Origin: Salvelinus alpinus
Lineage: Eukaryota > Chordata > Actinopteri > Salmoniformes > Salmonidae
DNA length: 64,000 nt
NCBI RefSeq assembly: GCF_045679555.1
Contig: NC_092098.1
Coordinates: 21,730,038-21,794,037, forward strand
Direction: 5' to 3'
Shown: positions 43,196 through 55,292 of the stretch, piece by piece
Numbering within the stretch: position 1 is the stretch's first letter
Layout: each line of letters starts with the position of its first letter
The notes under the pieces: generated by a model
Databases searched by the model: none
The model's input: the letters and a program-made list of their open reading frames with translations, nothing else
Told to the model about the DNA's origin: nothing
Program-made: the position numbers and the translations under genes

Positions 43196-46166
43196 TGTTC
43201 TCAGACGTTGTCTAGACAATGGATTTTGCTGGCTTATGAAAGCTAAAATGTAGCCCAATGATGACTGGAGAAATAATGGCTTCCATTGTATAGGGGTTGC
43301 AGTAGATAGGAGTGGCACTGGCACCCAACTATTATGTAAAAGTATTAGCATTAATAGCTTAATAACACAGCAGATGCTGTGTGTGGTAAACTAGGACTGT
43401 TTTAGTTTATACAACCTGATAAAGGCCTACCCTGGCCCCACCACCTCTGGATTACACAGGTATTCGATTGGGGAGGGAGAGAAATACACACAATATTTAC
43501 CTCCCCCTTAATTCTACCCAAATACAATTAATGAATTCTTAATTCTGGTTTTGTTGTAACCTTTACCCTCTTAGCTGTTTTCCATGATGATTGCCTTTAT
43601 AAATGCTATTGTTACTGTTGCAAGGGCACCATTTTCTAGAGTGTTTACTGCTGGTATAATTAATGACTACTTCTCAGGTCAAGGAGACCCTTTAGGGTGA
43701 CGTACCGTAAGCCGTGTATAAAGAACTGTGGAATACAGGTTAGGTTACATGATATCATCCTTTAGAACCGGATGACTGAAGTTGAACCATAAACTATGAC
43801 ATGTCTGGTGGTCAGCAGGTTGTGTGTAGAACCATGTCATCCCCTGGGCCCTGACCAGTGTCAGTGGTCTTCATTACCTGTGGTAGAGATTGTTTGCTGT
43901 CAGCGAATGTCAAATAATTACTCCTGAGCCACTGTGTCAGCAGCATGTGCAGTATGTTACAGAGCCTGGAGAAAGGAGACAGGTATTTTTGGTTCTTTGA
44001 TTTTGCTTACGTCAAAGGAAGTCCTATTCGCTTCGTTTCCTTAGTGATGCCACTGAAAGTGTTGTTTTTATTCTGATCCTTCCGCCCCCACCCACCCTTG
44101 CCAAATTGCCCTGTTCTACCCAGGCTGTTTTCACCTTCACAACCTATTTTCACACTCTCTTCTTCATCTCCTCCTTGTTATGAAGCCATTTCATCAACCC
44201 CAAGGTGCTTATCCTTTAGTGTGTGATTAAACAGCCCACACAGCTCTTGTGTGGTAACAACCATCACCAAACATAAAGTGGTTACTCCTCTCAGTGCAAC
44301 ATTCAACTTTCAGCCAGCCAAATACACTTGATCTATGGATTCTTGTTTTCACCCTAAAGCTTTCAGCCATGTCTGATGTGCAGCTTGGATTCCGGTCTGT
44401 GAGAAGAAGTGTTGAGCTGTCTGCCAATAGCTGCCTGCCAGGCTGAGGGTTGTATAAAGAGAGTCTCTCATTTTCACAAGTGGGCGTTCAGAGAGCGAAG
44501 CCAATTGATTTGTCTGCTGGTAATGAGCCATTTCACATGGGTGGAGGTGGAGGGGTCAGGACTGTCGCCAGGTGTTTGTGTTAATGTGTGGGTGTCTTGT
44601 TGTCTATAGGCTTTCACATGGCAAATACCGTAAGATGTTGTGTTTGTATGTTTTATAGAGATGGATTCCAGAGTACATGATCCATTGACTGGATGTGTTT
44701 TTTTTTAAGGGAACAAAGCCTGCATTGGAATAGAGGATGATGCAGGAGACGAGAGAGGGTTATGTATTGTCATTGACATTTTCTTTACTGCCGTCAAGTT
44801 GAGATATGAATAGTTGGGGCTGAATGATTTGTATTTAGTTGTGGATGTTGAAATATTGAATTATGGCAACAGAATGCAGATGATTTTGTAGTGGACATGA
44901 GTTGGACATGGTCACTAGTTTAGGTAGCTATGCCTGCAAACTTCGAAACCAGTGTCTGCCCTCGAGCCAACAGCGAATTTCCTCTTGGTCTAATGGTCTA
45001 AGATGCTCCTGTGGGAGACCTGGGTTCATATCCCGCGTGTTACACGTTGTTATCAACAGGAATTAGAGAGAGAAGAGTGCTGAGAACTCTTGAGGAGTGT
45101 GGTAAGAAGGAGAAGTCCTTGTTTCAGCTCTTTACACAAGTGCTTGTGTTGAGAGTTTCCAGCGCTGACTGAGGGAACTACAGAAGCATTAACTGTAACA
45201 GTGGAGGAGACAGATGTGGCTGGTGGGCAGAACAGACCAGAATCACTCCGATCCGAGGTTTATTCATGAGATCTTTTGTCTGTGCTTCTTGTGCTGGAGA
45301 TGAGTAGTGAGTGACCGTAGGCTACCCTGTTTAAAAACTGTTTCTTCAGACTCTACAAATATTTTGTTATTTTCAAAATGTATAATTATTTGATTTGACC
45401 ACATTATAAGGGGTCTGCTGTTGTTTATTGTTGACTCATATCTAGTGTAGCAGGAGTGGAATGTGTTGTGTTGTTGCCACCACTGAAACACTGCCCAAGC
45501 ATGCCAAGCGCCCTTTGTTTTGTGTTTGGGTTTAGTGTTTACTCCCGTTTGCCCTGTTTGGCTCCAATCCTCATCCCCAAGCTGGTTGTTCCCAGAACCC
45601 TGATATCCTTCTGTGTCGTTCTACTTACTCTACAGTGATGCCCACAAACATCCACTTAAACACTTCCATGTGAGATCATTCGTCACAATGGCCCTGTGAG
45701 GATTTTATTTTCTTCCTGAATGTTCTATTGTGCTGTGTGCAATTTGTGTGTTAATTAAATCTGCGTTACTTCAGTGATACACTCACAGATGTAATGTTAA
45801 TTTATCTTTCAAAACCCATGCTTTTGTAATGCTAAATCCAAGACAAAAATATAATTATTTGTTGCGGCTTTCAAAAATGTCACATAATGAAACGGGTGGG
45901 GGAGAGGGGGGATTCAGTCTAGCTCACTCTCAGACTGAAAAATATTCTAGTAGCATTGTTAAATGACCTGTGTACAGACAGCGAGGAAGACAAGAAACAC
46001 ATTCTATTGATTGACATTACAGCTACAGCCATATGTGAGAGAGATGGAGACAAAGAAAGAGATTTTCCCATTAGGCTGCGGAGGTGTAAATCCTAGATCC
46101 AGACCTCTCCTTGTCGGTTTTGTTATGATTTGTTTGTTAACATCTATATTTCCTCTTTTCTTTCAG
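43196..46166 (+). other. Remainder of IRS intron 2; one weak tRNA-like head
   Basis: No open frame with a domain was seen. At 44978-45046 the sequence TTGGTCTAATGGTCTAAGAT and GACCTGGGTTCATATCC resembles tRNA A- and B-boxes, but no acceptor stem forms, so it is a tRNA-derived remnant rather than a gene. The intron ends with a strong pyrimidine tract and TTTCAG at 46161-46166. Confidence 0.4.
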
Positions 46167-46174
46167 AATGTTAA
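46167..46174 (+). CDS. irs1: IRS1-like terminal coding exon (Glu-Cys-stop)
   Basis: After the acceptor CTTTTCTTTCAG, joining the phase-1 G of exon 2 to AA gives Glu, then TGT Cys and the stop TAA at 46172-46174. Predicted product end: DGKEC. The 3' UTR continues to AATAAA at 46564-46569. The join is inferred from phase and splice quality only. If intron 2 is retained, the protein instead runs 22 further residues past exon 2 to a stop at about 41369-41371. Confidence 0.5.
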
Positions 46175-46563
46175 TGATCCATCTTCATCTGGACATTGCT
46201 CCTGGGGTTGAGCAGCACTGTCCTAACTAGCCATGGTGGGATTGGTTGGCAACAGTATGTTTCCCTACTGACCTTTCTCACTGGAAGAGGAGTAACAGAG
46301 GTGAAGGCAAACCCATCAAATCATCATTAACTCTTTGTCATCCTGTCCAGTTGTTGCTATCCAATACTAATGTGTGCCAAAAGACTACTGGTCCAAACCA
46401 ACACAACAGGGTTCGCTGAGGTAGAAGAATATAGCCAATCAAGATTACATTTGTTTCTTTTTCCTTAACATAAACTTATGGAAATTGTTATACAAATGTG
46501 AAATAGTAGAAAGGTACATACTAAAAAAGTATATAGTATACATATGTTGATGAAAGCTACATA

Positions 46564-46569
46564 AATAAA
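46564..46569 (+). terminator. Candidate poly(A) signal of IRS transcript
   Basis: AATAAA within ATAAATAAATAC lies about 390 bp after the inferred stop codon, in AT-rich sequence without repeats. Confidence 0.4.
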
Positions 46570-48346
46570 TACATCTATATATATATTATACTTTTTAAAA
46601 AGTGCCTAATGTTTTGTTTGTAGACATTTTTACACAGGGAATCTGGAACTGGTCTGTGAGAGGGAAAACTATGTTTGTCTCAAATGTAATTTTGTGTTAA
46701 GAATATTGTAAATATGTTGAAAATGACAGAAAACATAGAGTTTTAGTTATATAGTAAGCATAATCAAACTGCCTTACTGTGTTTGTGAACTGTACTAAAA
46801 TAATAGCCTCTTTTTACTTTATGCTGTGCCTCACTCTTCAGCCACAATGAAAGCTCTCGTTTCCTCACTCTTCTGCCTGAACCCTACCAGTACCAGCTGG
46901 AGCTAAGCCAAAAACCAGCGCTGTATAATGCCAACCACACACACATTTGAATAGTCATACGTGTGGTTCAGCTGAGCAGGTGAGGTTGATAGTCGTCACA
47001 TTTACTGCTGTGACATTTACTACTTGTGTTTGCCAGAATATTATGACACTAACAGGCTGAGAACGGTATTGAATGTCTGATCAATGTGATTAAAGAATGC
47101 TGTGCGTGCAGGTGCAAGAGAAAGAGCATGATTACAGTGGTGATGGATATCAGTTAATGAAGATATTTCCAGACCACATTTGGCCTCCCACAATGATCAA
47201 CAGGGTAATTTTTATTTATGTAATAATAATATTCATTCCTTTCACTTACTTGTTAAGGTTCCCTCATGCTTTATAACCACAGTGACTGAAAATCACATCA
47301 CACACACATCCCCTGTTGCCTGGTCCGAAATCTGTTTGTTCTTTCTTGCCAACTCAAGACAGCACAAACAGATCAGGCACCAGGCTACGTCCTCTGTGCA
47401 TCCGAAAAAGACACTCAAGTGCCTGGCTGCCTGTGTTATTTGGTGTCCACACACTAACGGTTACCCTCACTCATTCTCACTAGGTCCCCCCTTCCCTTAT
47501 ATCCCCAGGCCCGTACCAGTTAGATAGTCTTGCAGAAAAAAACAAGTGGTATTTTTGATGTGGTGATTCAGTTTTATGAAATCCCTTTAATCATTTGAAC
47601 ATAGCCCATTACTGCCAGTATCTTGTGCTTTAATGCAGAGAACTTTAGTGCCAAAATCCTGTATTACATAGACTGTGTCCACACAGGAAGCCCAATTCTA
47701 ATCTATTTTTCAGTAATTGGTATTTAGACCAATCAAATCAACTCTGAAAAAAATCTGATGTGAAAAGATCTGATGTAATCGGTCGAAAGACCAATTAGTG
47801 GAAAAAAACATCAGAATTGGATACCTGTGTAAACACAGCAATAGATCAATGGATTACTCATACTTCACTATGGTAGACTTACTCTGTTTTTAATCTTAAC
47901 TTTGTCTCACCATACAGGCCAGTGGCATTGCTTGATGTGACTTTTATAATATACCTTTCTTTTTTATTCTCTTCAAATGATTATTATTAATTGGGGATTT
48001 TCATTCATGAGCTTCTCTTACCTCATAATCATGTCTAAAGAATTTGAACAGACGTGACAGTTGGTCTTAAATCCCCAAGGTCGTCTGAGAAGGTCCCCTA
48101 CGTTTTGGTTCACTTAACTACCGTGGCTATGGCCAAGTCCAGTTAAGAGTCTTTCGGTTGGACTGGGTATCGTTAGACCATCTTTTAATGCCTTATTGTT
48201 TTCAATATTAACTCTCACATAATACCACACAGCAGCTGTATAAAGGCGCTTTGCATTCTAGAATAACCAGAATTCTGCCAAGTCTGAAGATTCTTAGTTT
48301 GGTGAACTGCAGAGACGTGTACAAAGTGATGTAGAAATGAGACATA
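46570..48346. other. No gene seen
   Basis: Only short frames without domain signatures. This may include further IRS 3' UTR, because no transposon boundary is visible until the Tc1 element at 48347. Confidence 0.35.
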
Positions 48347-49927
48347 CAGTACCAGTCAAAAGTTTGGACACACCTACTCATTCAAGTTTTTTTTTTTTTT
48401 TTTTTACCATTTTCTACATTGTAGAATAATAGTGAAGACATCAAAACTATGAAATAACTCATATGGAATCACGTAGTAACCAAAAAAGTGGTAAACAAAT
48501 CAAAATATCTTAAATTTGAGATTCTTCAAAGTAGCCACCCTTTGCCTTGATGACAGCTTCGCACACTCTTGGCATTCTCTCAACCAGCTTCATGAGGTAG
48601 TTACCTGGATTGCTTTTCCAACAGTCTTGAAGGAGTTCCCACATATTCTGAGCAGTTGTTGGCTGCTTTTCCTTCCCTCTGCGGTCCAACTCATCCCTAA
48701 CCATCTCAATTGGGTTGAGGTCAGGTGACTGTGGATGCCAGGTCATCTGATGCAGCACTCCATCACTCTCCTTGGTCAAATAGTCCTTACACAGCCTGTA
48801 AGTGTGTTTTGGATCATTGTCCTGTTGAAAACAAATGATAGTCCCACTAAGCACAAACCAGATGGGATGGCATATTGCTGCAGAATGCTGTGGTAGCCAT
48901 GCTGGTTAAATGTGCCTTGAATTCTAAATAAATCCCAGACAGTGTCACCAGCAAAGCACCCCCACACCTCCTCCTCCATACTTCACGGTGGGAACCACAC
49001 ATGTGGAGATCATCCGTTCTCCTACTCTGCATCTCACAAAGACACGGCGGTTGGAAGCAGAAATCTCAAATTTGGACTCATCAGACCTAAGGACAGATAC
49101 CCATCGGTCTAATGTCCATTGCTTGTGTTTCTTGACCCAAGAAAGTCTCTTCTTATTATCGGTGTCCTTTAGTGTGGTTTCTTTGCAGCAATTAGACCAT
49201 GAAGGACTGATTCATGCAGTCTCCTCTGAACAGTTGATGTTGAGATGTGTCTGTTAATTGGACTGCAATCTGAGGTGCAGTTAATTTCAGATTCCTGAGG
49301 TTGGTAACTCTAATGAACTTATCCTCTGCACCAGAGGTAACTCTGGGTCTTCCTTTCCTGTGGCGGTCCTCATGAGAGACAGTTTCATCATAGCGCTTGT
49401 TGTTTTTTGCGACTGCACTTGAAGAAACGTTCAAAGTTCTTGAAATGTTCCGTGTTGACTAATCATCATGTCTTAAAGTAATGATGGACTCTTTGCTTAT
49501 TTGAGCTGTTCTTGCCATAATATGGACTTGGTCTTTTACTAAATAGGACTATCTTCTATATGCCAACCCTACCTTGTCACAACACAACTGATTGGCTCAA
49601 ATGCATTAAGGAAAGAAATTCCACAAATGAATTTTTAACAAGGCACACCTTTTAATTGAAATGCATTCCAGGTGACTACCTCATGAAGCTGGTTGAGATA
49701 ATTCCAAGAGTGTGCAAAGCTGTCATCAAGGCAAAGGGTAGCTACTTTGAAGAATCTCAAATTTAAGATATTTTGATTTGTTTAAAAAAAAATTGGTTAC
49801 TACATGATTCAATAGGTGTTATTTCATAGTTTTTATGTCTTCACTATTGTTCTACAATGTAGAAAATAGTAAAAATAAAGAAAAACCCTTGAATGAGTAG
49901 GCGTGTCCAAACTTTCGACTGGTACTT
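48347..49927 (-). mobile_element. Tc1-like transposon with ~260-bp terminal inverted repeats
   Basis: The left end CAGTACCAGTCAAAAGTTTG and the right end complement are flanked by TA (48345-48346 and 49928-49929). The inverted repeats extend about 260 bp, from 48347 to about 48606 and from about 49668 to 49927. They even include the phrase ACCAGCTTCATGAGGTAGT and its inverse ACTACCTCATGAAGCTGGT. That phrase is part of the transposase C-terminal coding region on the left side. Confidence 0.85.
48510..49518 (-). pseudogene. Tc1-like transposase, many stops
   Basis: The minus-strand reading starts at ATG near 49518 (MARTAQISKESI) and is interrupted by a stop at about 49460 and by frameshifts around 49190, 49130 and 48850. 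The second catalytic Asp lies in FQQDNDPKHT (about 48830) and the Glu in LNPIEM (about 48715). The first Asp region is not cleanly readable. The frame runs into the terminal inverted repeat and ends near 48510. Confidence 0.75.
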
Positions 49928-50404
49928 TATATACTGAGACCCCTCACCGTATCAAAGGTTCTACCTGTTGTTGTGGGAAAAAGGTATGTTAAGTACAATC
50001 AGGGTAATGTTTCCTGTTAGGAGAGAGCTGTGTACTTATTTTAATTCTATTAATAATACTATGACTGACTGATGTATGATGTATTCTATTGTAAAGAGGA
50101 GAAGGACAAGGATCTTTGGGTATGCACAGAATTCTGTGTATAAAGGAGTAGGCTTCAGGGGAGGGATATGGGCATGAGGTTCATGGAAATGTTATGGAAA
50201 AGATTTCTGTTCAAAACAGAATAATGTTGATGATTCTTACCTGTGATGTAAACAATGTCATTTTGTTTCTTTGAAAAGCTAAGAAATGAAATGGAATGAA
50301 CAAACTTTGTTTCACATGTCTGTTTCCTAGATATATGACAGTGTTATTCAGATCTAATTAATGATATAATTCACTAAACAAACAAAGCATTCAGTCAGTC
50401 TAGC

Positions 50405-50598
50405 CAGGGGTGTCAAACTCCTCCCATGGAGGGCCTAGTGCCTGCTGGTTTTTGGTTTTTCCTTTCAATTAAGACCTAAACAACCAGGTGAGGGGAGTTC
50501 CTTACTAATTAGTGACCTTAATTCATCAATCAAGTACAAGGGAGGAGCAAAAACCTGCAGACACTCAGCCCTCCATGGGAGGAGTTTGACAAGTGGCC
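50405..50598. mobile_element. hAT-type MITE
   Basis: CAGGGGTGTCAAACTCCTCC, then CATGGAGGGC, is mirrored by GCCCTCCATGGGAGGAGTTT at 50568-50587, with a degenerate last few bases. The roughly 195-bp fold-back has no coding capacity. Confidence 0.7.
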
Positions 50599-51537
50599 TA
50601 GACTGTAATAAGCCATTAGTGAGTAGACCGTGAAGGAAGGATAAAAGGCACTGGATGATCAATCCGATGTCTGCATTGGCCATGCAGCATTTACAGTGAT
50701 ATGGCCTCTGCAGAAGTCAGGGCATTCATTCTTCTTGCACTTCGCCGAGCAGCGCAGAACTGTTGTGAAGGAAGTTGTCAACAAAGTGAGTTTGTGTTTA
50801 TACAGGACCTTCCTCCACCTACCATCAACCAATCATGTCAATGCGGAGCTATACGGAGCCCTCCGTATTGTTACAAAATGTGAGAGGCACACAGCGATGC
50901 GGTACAGAGCTCAATTTGGCCTCTGCATGCCTCCCGAGGCTCCGCAATTGCCTCACGCCATCCGTACTGCGCCTCCGACCACATTTGCAGATCATGCATA
51001 AATTAGCTTTAAGCCTGGGGGACAGAGGGGGTGCTGTATGTGTGTAGAATCCCAGTCTCCCTAAACACAGACACTCCCAGTCCTTCCTCCACCTTATACA
51101 CATACAGTATGCCACCTCATGGCATCAGAGGCTTCTGAATCCTCACAGCATACACACAGTGTTGGTAAGGACTATGTAAGGGGGGTTGTAACGCACAGAT
51201 ACACAGCTATTTCTTCCCAAACCTTCTAATACCACTATCTGAGTGGAATTTAATGTGATTAAGTATAAAATATAAAACAGTGATTATGGATGAAGTTGTA
51301 CAATAGGAAAAACAAGAAGAGGAGATATAATTGAGACTGTTTAATGTTTCAGCTCTGATGTTTTAGCTCAGGTCTTTCTGAAGACATTTCACGAATATAC
51401 ATTTTTATGTAAAGTGTGTTTGGCTAAACTAATTTGAGTAAATGTCTCAACATGTACAGTTATTTCTTCATACAGTCTATTGTGGTTTGGACTAAAATAA
51501 AAGTACATTTTTGATGAGAATATATATGACGTGTTGG
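50599..51537. other. No gene seen
   Basis: Open frames at 50696-51001 overlap in several frames and lack conserved motifs. The stretch 50890-51000 (GCCTCCCGAGGCTCCGCAAT, then ATGCATAAATTAG) looks like dispersed repeat sequence. Confidence 0.35.
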
Positions 51538-52258
51538 GCACCCGAGTGGCGCAGTGGTCTAAGGCACTGCATCTCAGTGCAAGAGGTGTCACTACAGTCC
51601 CTGGTTCAGTGGTCTAAGGCACTGCATCTCAGTGCAAGAGGTGTCACTACAGTCCCTGGTTCAGTGGTCTAAGGCACTGCATCTCAGTGCAAGAGGTGTC
51701 ACTACAGTCCCTGGTTCAGTGGTCTAAGGCACTGCATCTCAGTGCAAGAGGTGTCACTACAGTCCCTGGTTCAGTGGTCTAAGGCACTGCATCTCAGTGC
51801 AAGAGGTGTCACTACAGTCCCTGGTTCAGTGGTCTAAGGCACTGCATCTCAGTGCAAGAGGTGTCACTACAGTCCCTGGTTCAGTGGTCTAAGGCACTGC
51901 ATCTCAGTGCAAGAGGTGTCACTACAGTCCCTGGTTCAGTGGTCTAAGGCACTGCATCTCAGTGCAAGAGGTGTCACTACAGTCCCTGGTTCAGTGGTCT
52001 AAGGCACTGCATCTCAGTGCAAGAGGTGTCACTACAGTCCCTGGTTCAGTGGTCTAAGGCACTGCATCTCAGTGCAAGAGGTGTCACTGTAGTCCGTGGT
52101 TTATAACCAGGCTGCATCACATCCAGTCGTGATTGGGAGTCCCATGGGGCGGCGCACAATTAGCCTAGCATCATCCGGGTTTGGCTGGGGTAGGCTGACG
52201 TCATTGTAAATAAGAATTTGTTCTTAACTGACTTGCCTAGCTAAATTTACTATTCTTT
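51538..52258 (+). mobile_element. SINE with internally amplified tRNA-related head
   Basis: The head CACCCGAGTGGCGCAGTGG starts a tRNA-derived SINE. The body (GGGAGTCCCATGGGGCGGCG, CACAATTAGCCTAGCATC) and tail (TAAATAAGAATTTGTTCTTA, ACTGACTTGCC) follow at 52127-52245. Between head and body, a 55-bp segment is present ten times in tandem. Confidence 0.85.
51552..52101 (+). repeat. Ten-copy 55-bp tandem array of SINE head
   Basis: Units start at 51552, 51607, 51662, 51717, 51772, 51827, 51882, 51937, 51992 and 52047. The first nine are identical; the tenth has a few changes near its 3' end (CTGTAGTCCGTGG). Each junction reads TGGTTCAGTGG, which fits the Pol III A-box pattern, while the B-box is truncated to GGTTC. 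Confidence 0.95.
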
Positions 52259-52663
52259 TTTAAAACAGATGTTTCAGCTACATTTTGTCGTGCTTCAGTC
52301 ATCATTTGAATGATGATGAGAAGCCTAGCAAGCTTATGGTTTTATCTACAGGTCAGTGACTTCTTCTGCATGTAAAGAAAATGTGTGCATGTTTCATTAA
52401 TGTTCTGCTGTGAACAAAATGTTCTTTGCAGACCTTATTGAATCTTTACAATTACATAGCACCCTCTTGTGTTCACTGACACAAGCGGTTGCCCTGAAAT
52501 GCAGGATAGAATCAAAGCATATAACTACCAAAATTAAGCAAGACATTTTGGTCATTAAAACAAGGACATTGTTCAAGGAATTAAAAAACGATTCATATTG
52601 TGACAAAAAGTGAAAAAATTCAAGGAAAAGCTGCTTTCCTTCCTGAATGGAATACATTGGATC

Positions 52664-54387
52664 TTATTGATTTCCACAGACATGCGGTGGAGAGGCCTTC
52701 CTCTCACACACCCACCCCTGGCTCTTCATGTGGTCTGGGCTCATTGAGGGCTGGGTGGGATCCCCAGTCAAGAGGGCACAATCAGCATCCTTTTCAGAAT
52801 CATCCTGAGGAGGACCAAACAAATGTTAAAATGAACTTATTACAAAACATTTTCTTAATGAAGTACTGTACATAATAGAAAAAGGATTATGAGAGATTGG
52901 ATTATTCTGAACCTCTGTGGCACCATCTGCAGATCCCTCGGTCGTATCCCTCAGCTCAAGGACCCACAGCTGCTGTCCTCTGGCCCTGGCCAACAACCAA
53001 ACCTATGTATTCAAACTCATGCGTTTAATCTTTATGCATTTTACACCTTTAGCTCAGTATAAATATTTTTGAACTGAAAATGTATGACCGGACACTGAAA
53101 GTTAATTGTATTCTATATAGTTACACTGCAAGCGTATACTATTTCACAGACAGAGTATACATGCTGACATACTGTGTTATGTGGCTGCAATGTGGTCAGA
53201 GTAGCGTTGTTCTGCTGACAGAAACTATTAGCAGTTAAGCAATCCCCCACACTCTGCCAGAAGAGATAGAACCCATTGTGATGGAGATGCCACGCTTCTT
53301 CATTCTGTCTGAAATCTGAACATAAGCATACTAGTATTGGCAGTCCATGCTGTTGAAATATTCCACAGTGTGAAAGGTAACCACATCAAATATGGTGAAT
53401 ATATAATGTTAGTGTTGAATCCTAACTTCCAGTTAAATCCATTTTTTTACATCATGCATTAATGTCAATGAGAGACTAAGTGAAAATGTGACTTGGAAGT
53501 TGGGATTTACCGGTAATGAAATAGAACACAGTACTTTCTAATTAAACAACTAAAACTACAGCAAGACATTACACATGTTGTGTTTCATCTTGATCTACTA
53601 AATAGAGGTCATTTGTGTGATTTATTTAACTTATACAGTACAGTAGCCATATGAAGTCACCCACCTCCATTTTTAGATGACAATGCCCCGGTGAAATGGG
53701 AATCTAGCAAAAAATAATAAGAAAGCTGCTCTTTTAAAAATATATATTTAATCCTGAGACGACTAATAGGTTGAACAGGTTTGGGTCTTGCATAGTTTGA
53801 ACCAACCAATAGTATTCAGGTTTCAGAGTATGAACTACAAGAGTAGAACACTTGGTTAGGAACAGTGGTTGGTGACAGACATAGCTGTCTTTTACACCCA
53901 AAACCCAGCTATACTTAATTTTTAGAACCTCACATAATAATCATCACAACAATCAAATATTCAGTAGTGCATTGTTGATTCAATTACTTACAGTGAACTC
54001 CAACAATTACCAGAATGATAATCAGTAAAAGTGCATTGAAGAGGAGTAGAGGGAACACAAACGTTTTCCATTGCATCCTGTTATGTGGCTCTGAAATGCA
54101 GAAGTGACTAAATTAGATTAATACTGTCTTGTCAATAATACTTGATTATCAGTCATGCAGGCCTACATATTTAGTCATTTAAAGTCACAACTGACCGATT
54201 TAATTTGAGTGTAGTAGAAAATATGAACAAAATACTCACTTGCCTGTCTCTGTATTGACGTTATGTTTGGAGACCGAAGAGACTGGTAGATGTTCTCTGT
54301 TCTAGGTGTCCCTGCACCTGGAGTCTGTAACCCTGTGGCATCCCCATAATCATTCATTGGAATGCTGCAACTTTCAGCCAGCTCCAT
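52664..54387 (-). CDS. Predicted 163-aa single-pass membrane protein, 5 exons
   Basis: Complement exons 54387-54240, 54090-53992, 53703-53665, 52977-52913 and 52804-52664. Donors are GTGAGT, GTAAGT, GTGGGT and a weak GTTCAG. Acceptors are TTTCAG, TTGCTAG, a CCAGAG site and CTCCTCAG. All phases agree and the total is 492 bp with a TAA stop. Residues 1-60 are polar, with a YQSL sorting-like motif at Tyr34. Residues 61-82 (VFPLLLFNALLLIIILVIVG and flanks) are a clear transmembrane helix preceded by basic residues (KPHNRMQWK). Residues 83-163 are acidic and Ser/Pro-containing with four Cys. No signal peptide is seen, so a type II or tail-anchored-like topology is possible. The first two exons are the best supported. 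If exon 3 is read past its donor, a 97-aa form ends at 53657. I do not recognise the family. Confidence 0.4.
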
Positions 54388-55292
54388 TGAGTCCCAATCT
54401 AAGTTAAATACCTAACTGACAGAGAAAGCAGAAGCATGAATTTTCTTTCAACATTCGGCACCACAACCACACAACTGAGTCATTTTTTCCTCTCTGCACT
54501 TGCAATCTTGTGACAAAAGCAAAGTTGCCATGTCCGCGATTTTTCTGCGAATTGGTCTACTTTGAAAACGATGTCGCAGATGAAAATGTCTTTGTGGCGT
54601 GTTTTTGGCCTACTTCTCAATTTCACCGCGGCCGCCATGCCATTTCTCTTATATGCTATATATATCAGGCAGTGGGCATGCTGTTAAAGGGTGAGTGAGT
54701 GAGTGGGTGGGTAAGTGAGTGAGTGAGTGAGTGAATGGTGGGGATGGGGAGGGCCGGAGGGGTGTGTTTATTAATATGTTCATAAAACATATTAATGCCC
54801 TAGAACTGATATAACAGCGACAAAGAATTTGAAAAGGACTTTAGGCACACTAGAGCTCTTTAGGTAAATTCGCTCAGAGGTGGTTTAAAGTAAAGGGTTT
54901 TACTCATGCACAGTTCTAGGGTCTGGAGCGCTGCGCGTGTGGAAATTGGAAATGAAAGTTATGGAACTGCCTAGCATGCTTCTGTTATGGGGAAAAAGTC
55001 CACAATGAAAATTACATTAAATGTGGAGAATGATAGGCTACATTTTCCTCAGTTGGCCATCAAATAGACTATTAATTTATATGCCATTGTAGGCTACTGT
55101 AACCTCCTGTTTGATACAATAAATATGTTGAAATGAAGATATCACTGGAGTCATCGCAAATCACTTTGTGCCAGTTGTGTAGCGTACCTGAAGCTGGCAA
55201 ACAGATTTAATAAACAGCATATAACTCTATTGTTGTAGCCTTGTGTTACTATGCAATTATTAATGGCCATGTTTAGTTAATTCAATTCAAAT
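54388..55292. other. Upstream of the small membrane-protein gene; no other gene seen
   Basis: Contains a possible acceptor TTTAACTTAG just upstream of the predicted start, a CpG-rich CACCGCGGCCGCC at 54625-54637, and a GTGAGTGAGTGA run at 54690-54733. No open frame with a domain is visible. Confidence 0.3.

Noticed and set aside
44978-45046. tRNA gene
   Set aside because: Box A-like and box B-like sequences are present but no 7-bp acceptor stem or anticodon arm can be drawn, so it is at most a SINE or tRNA remnant.
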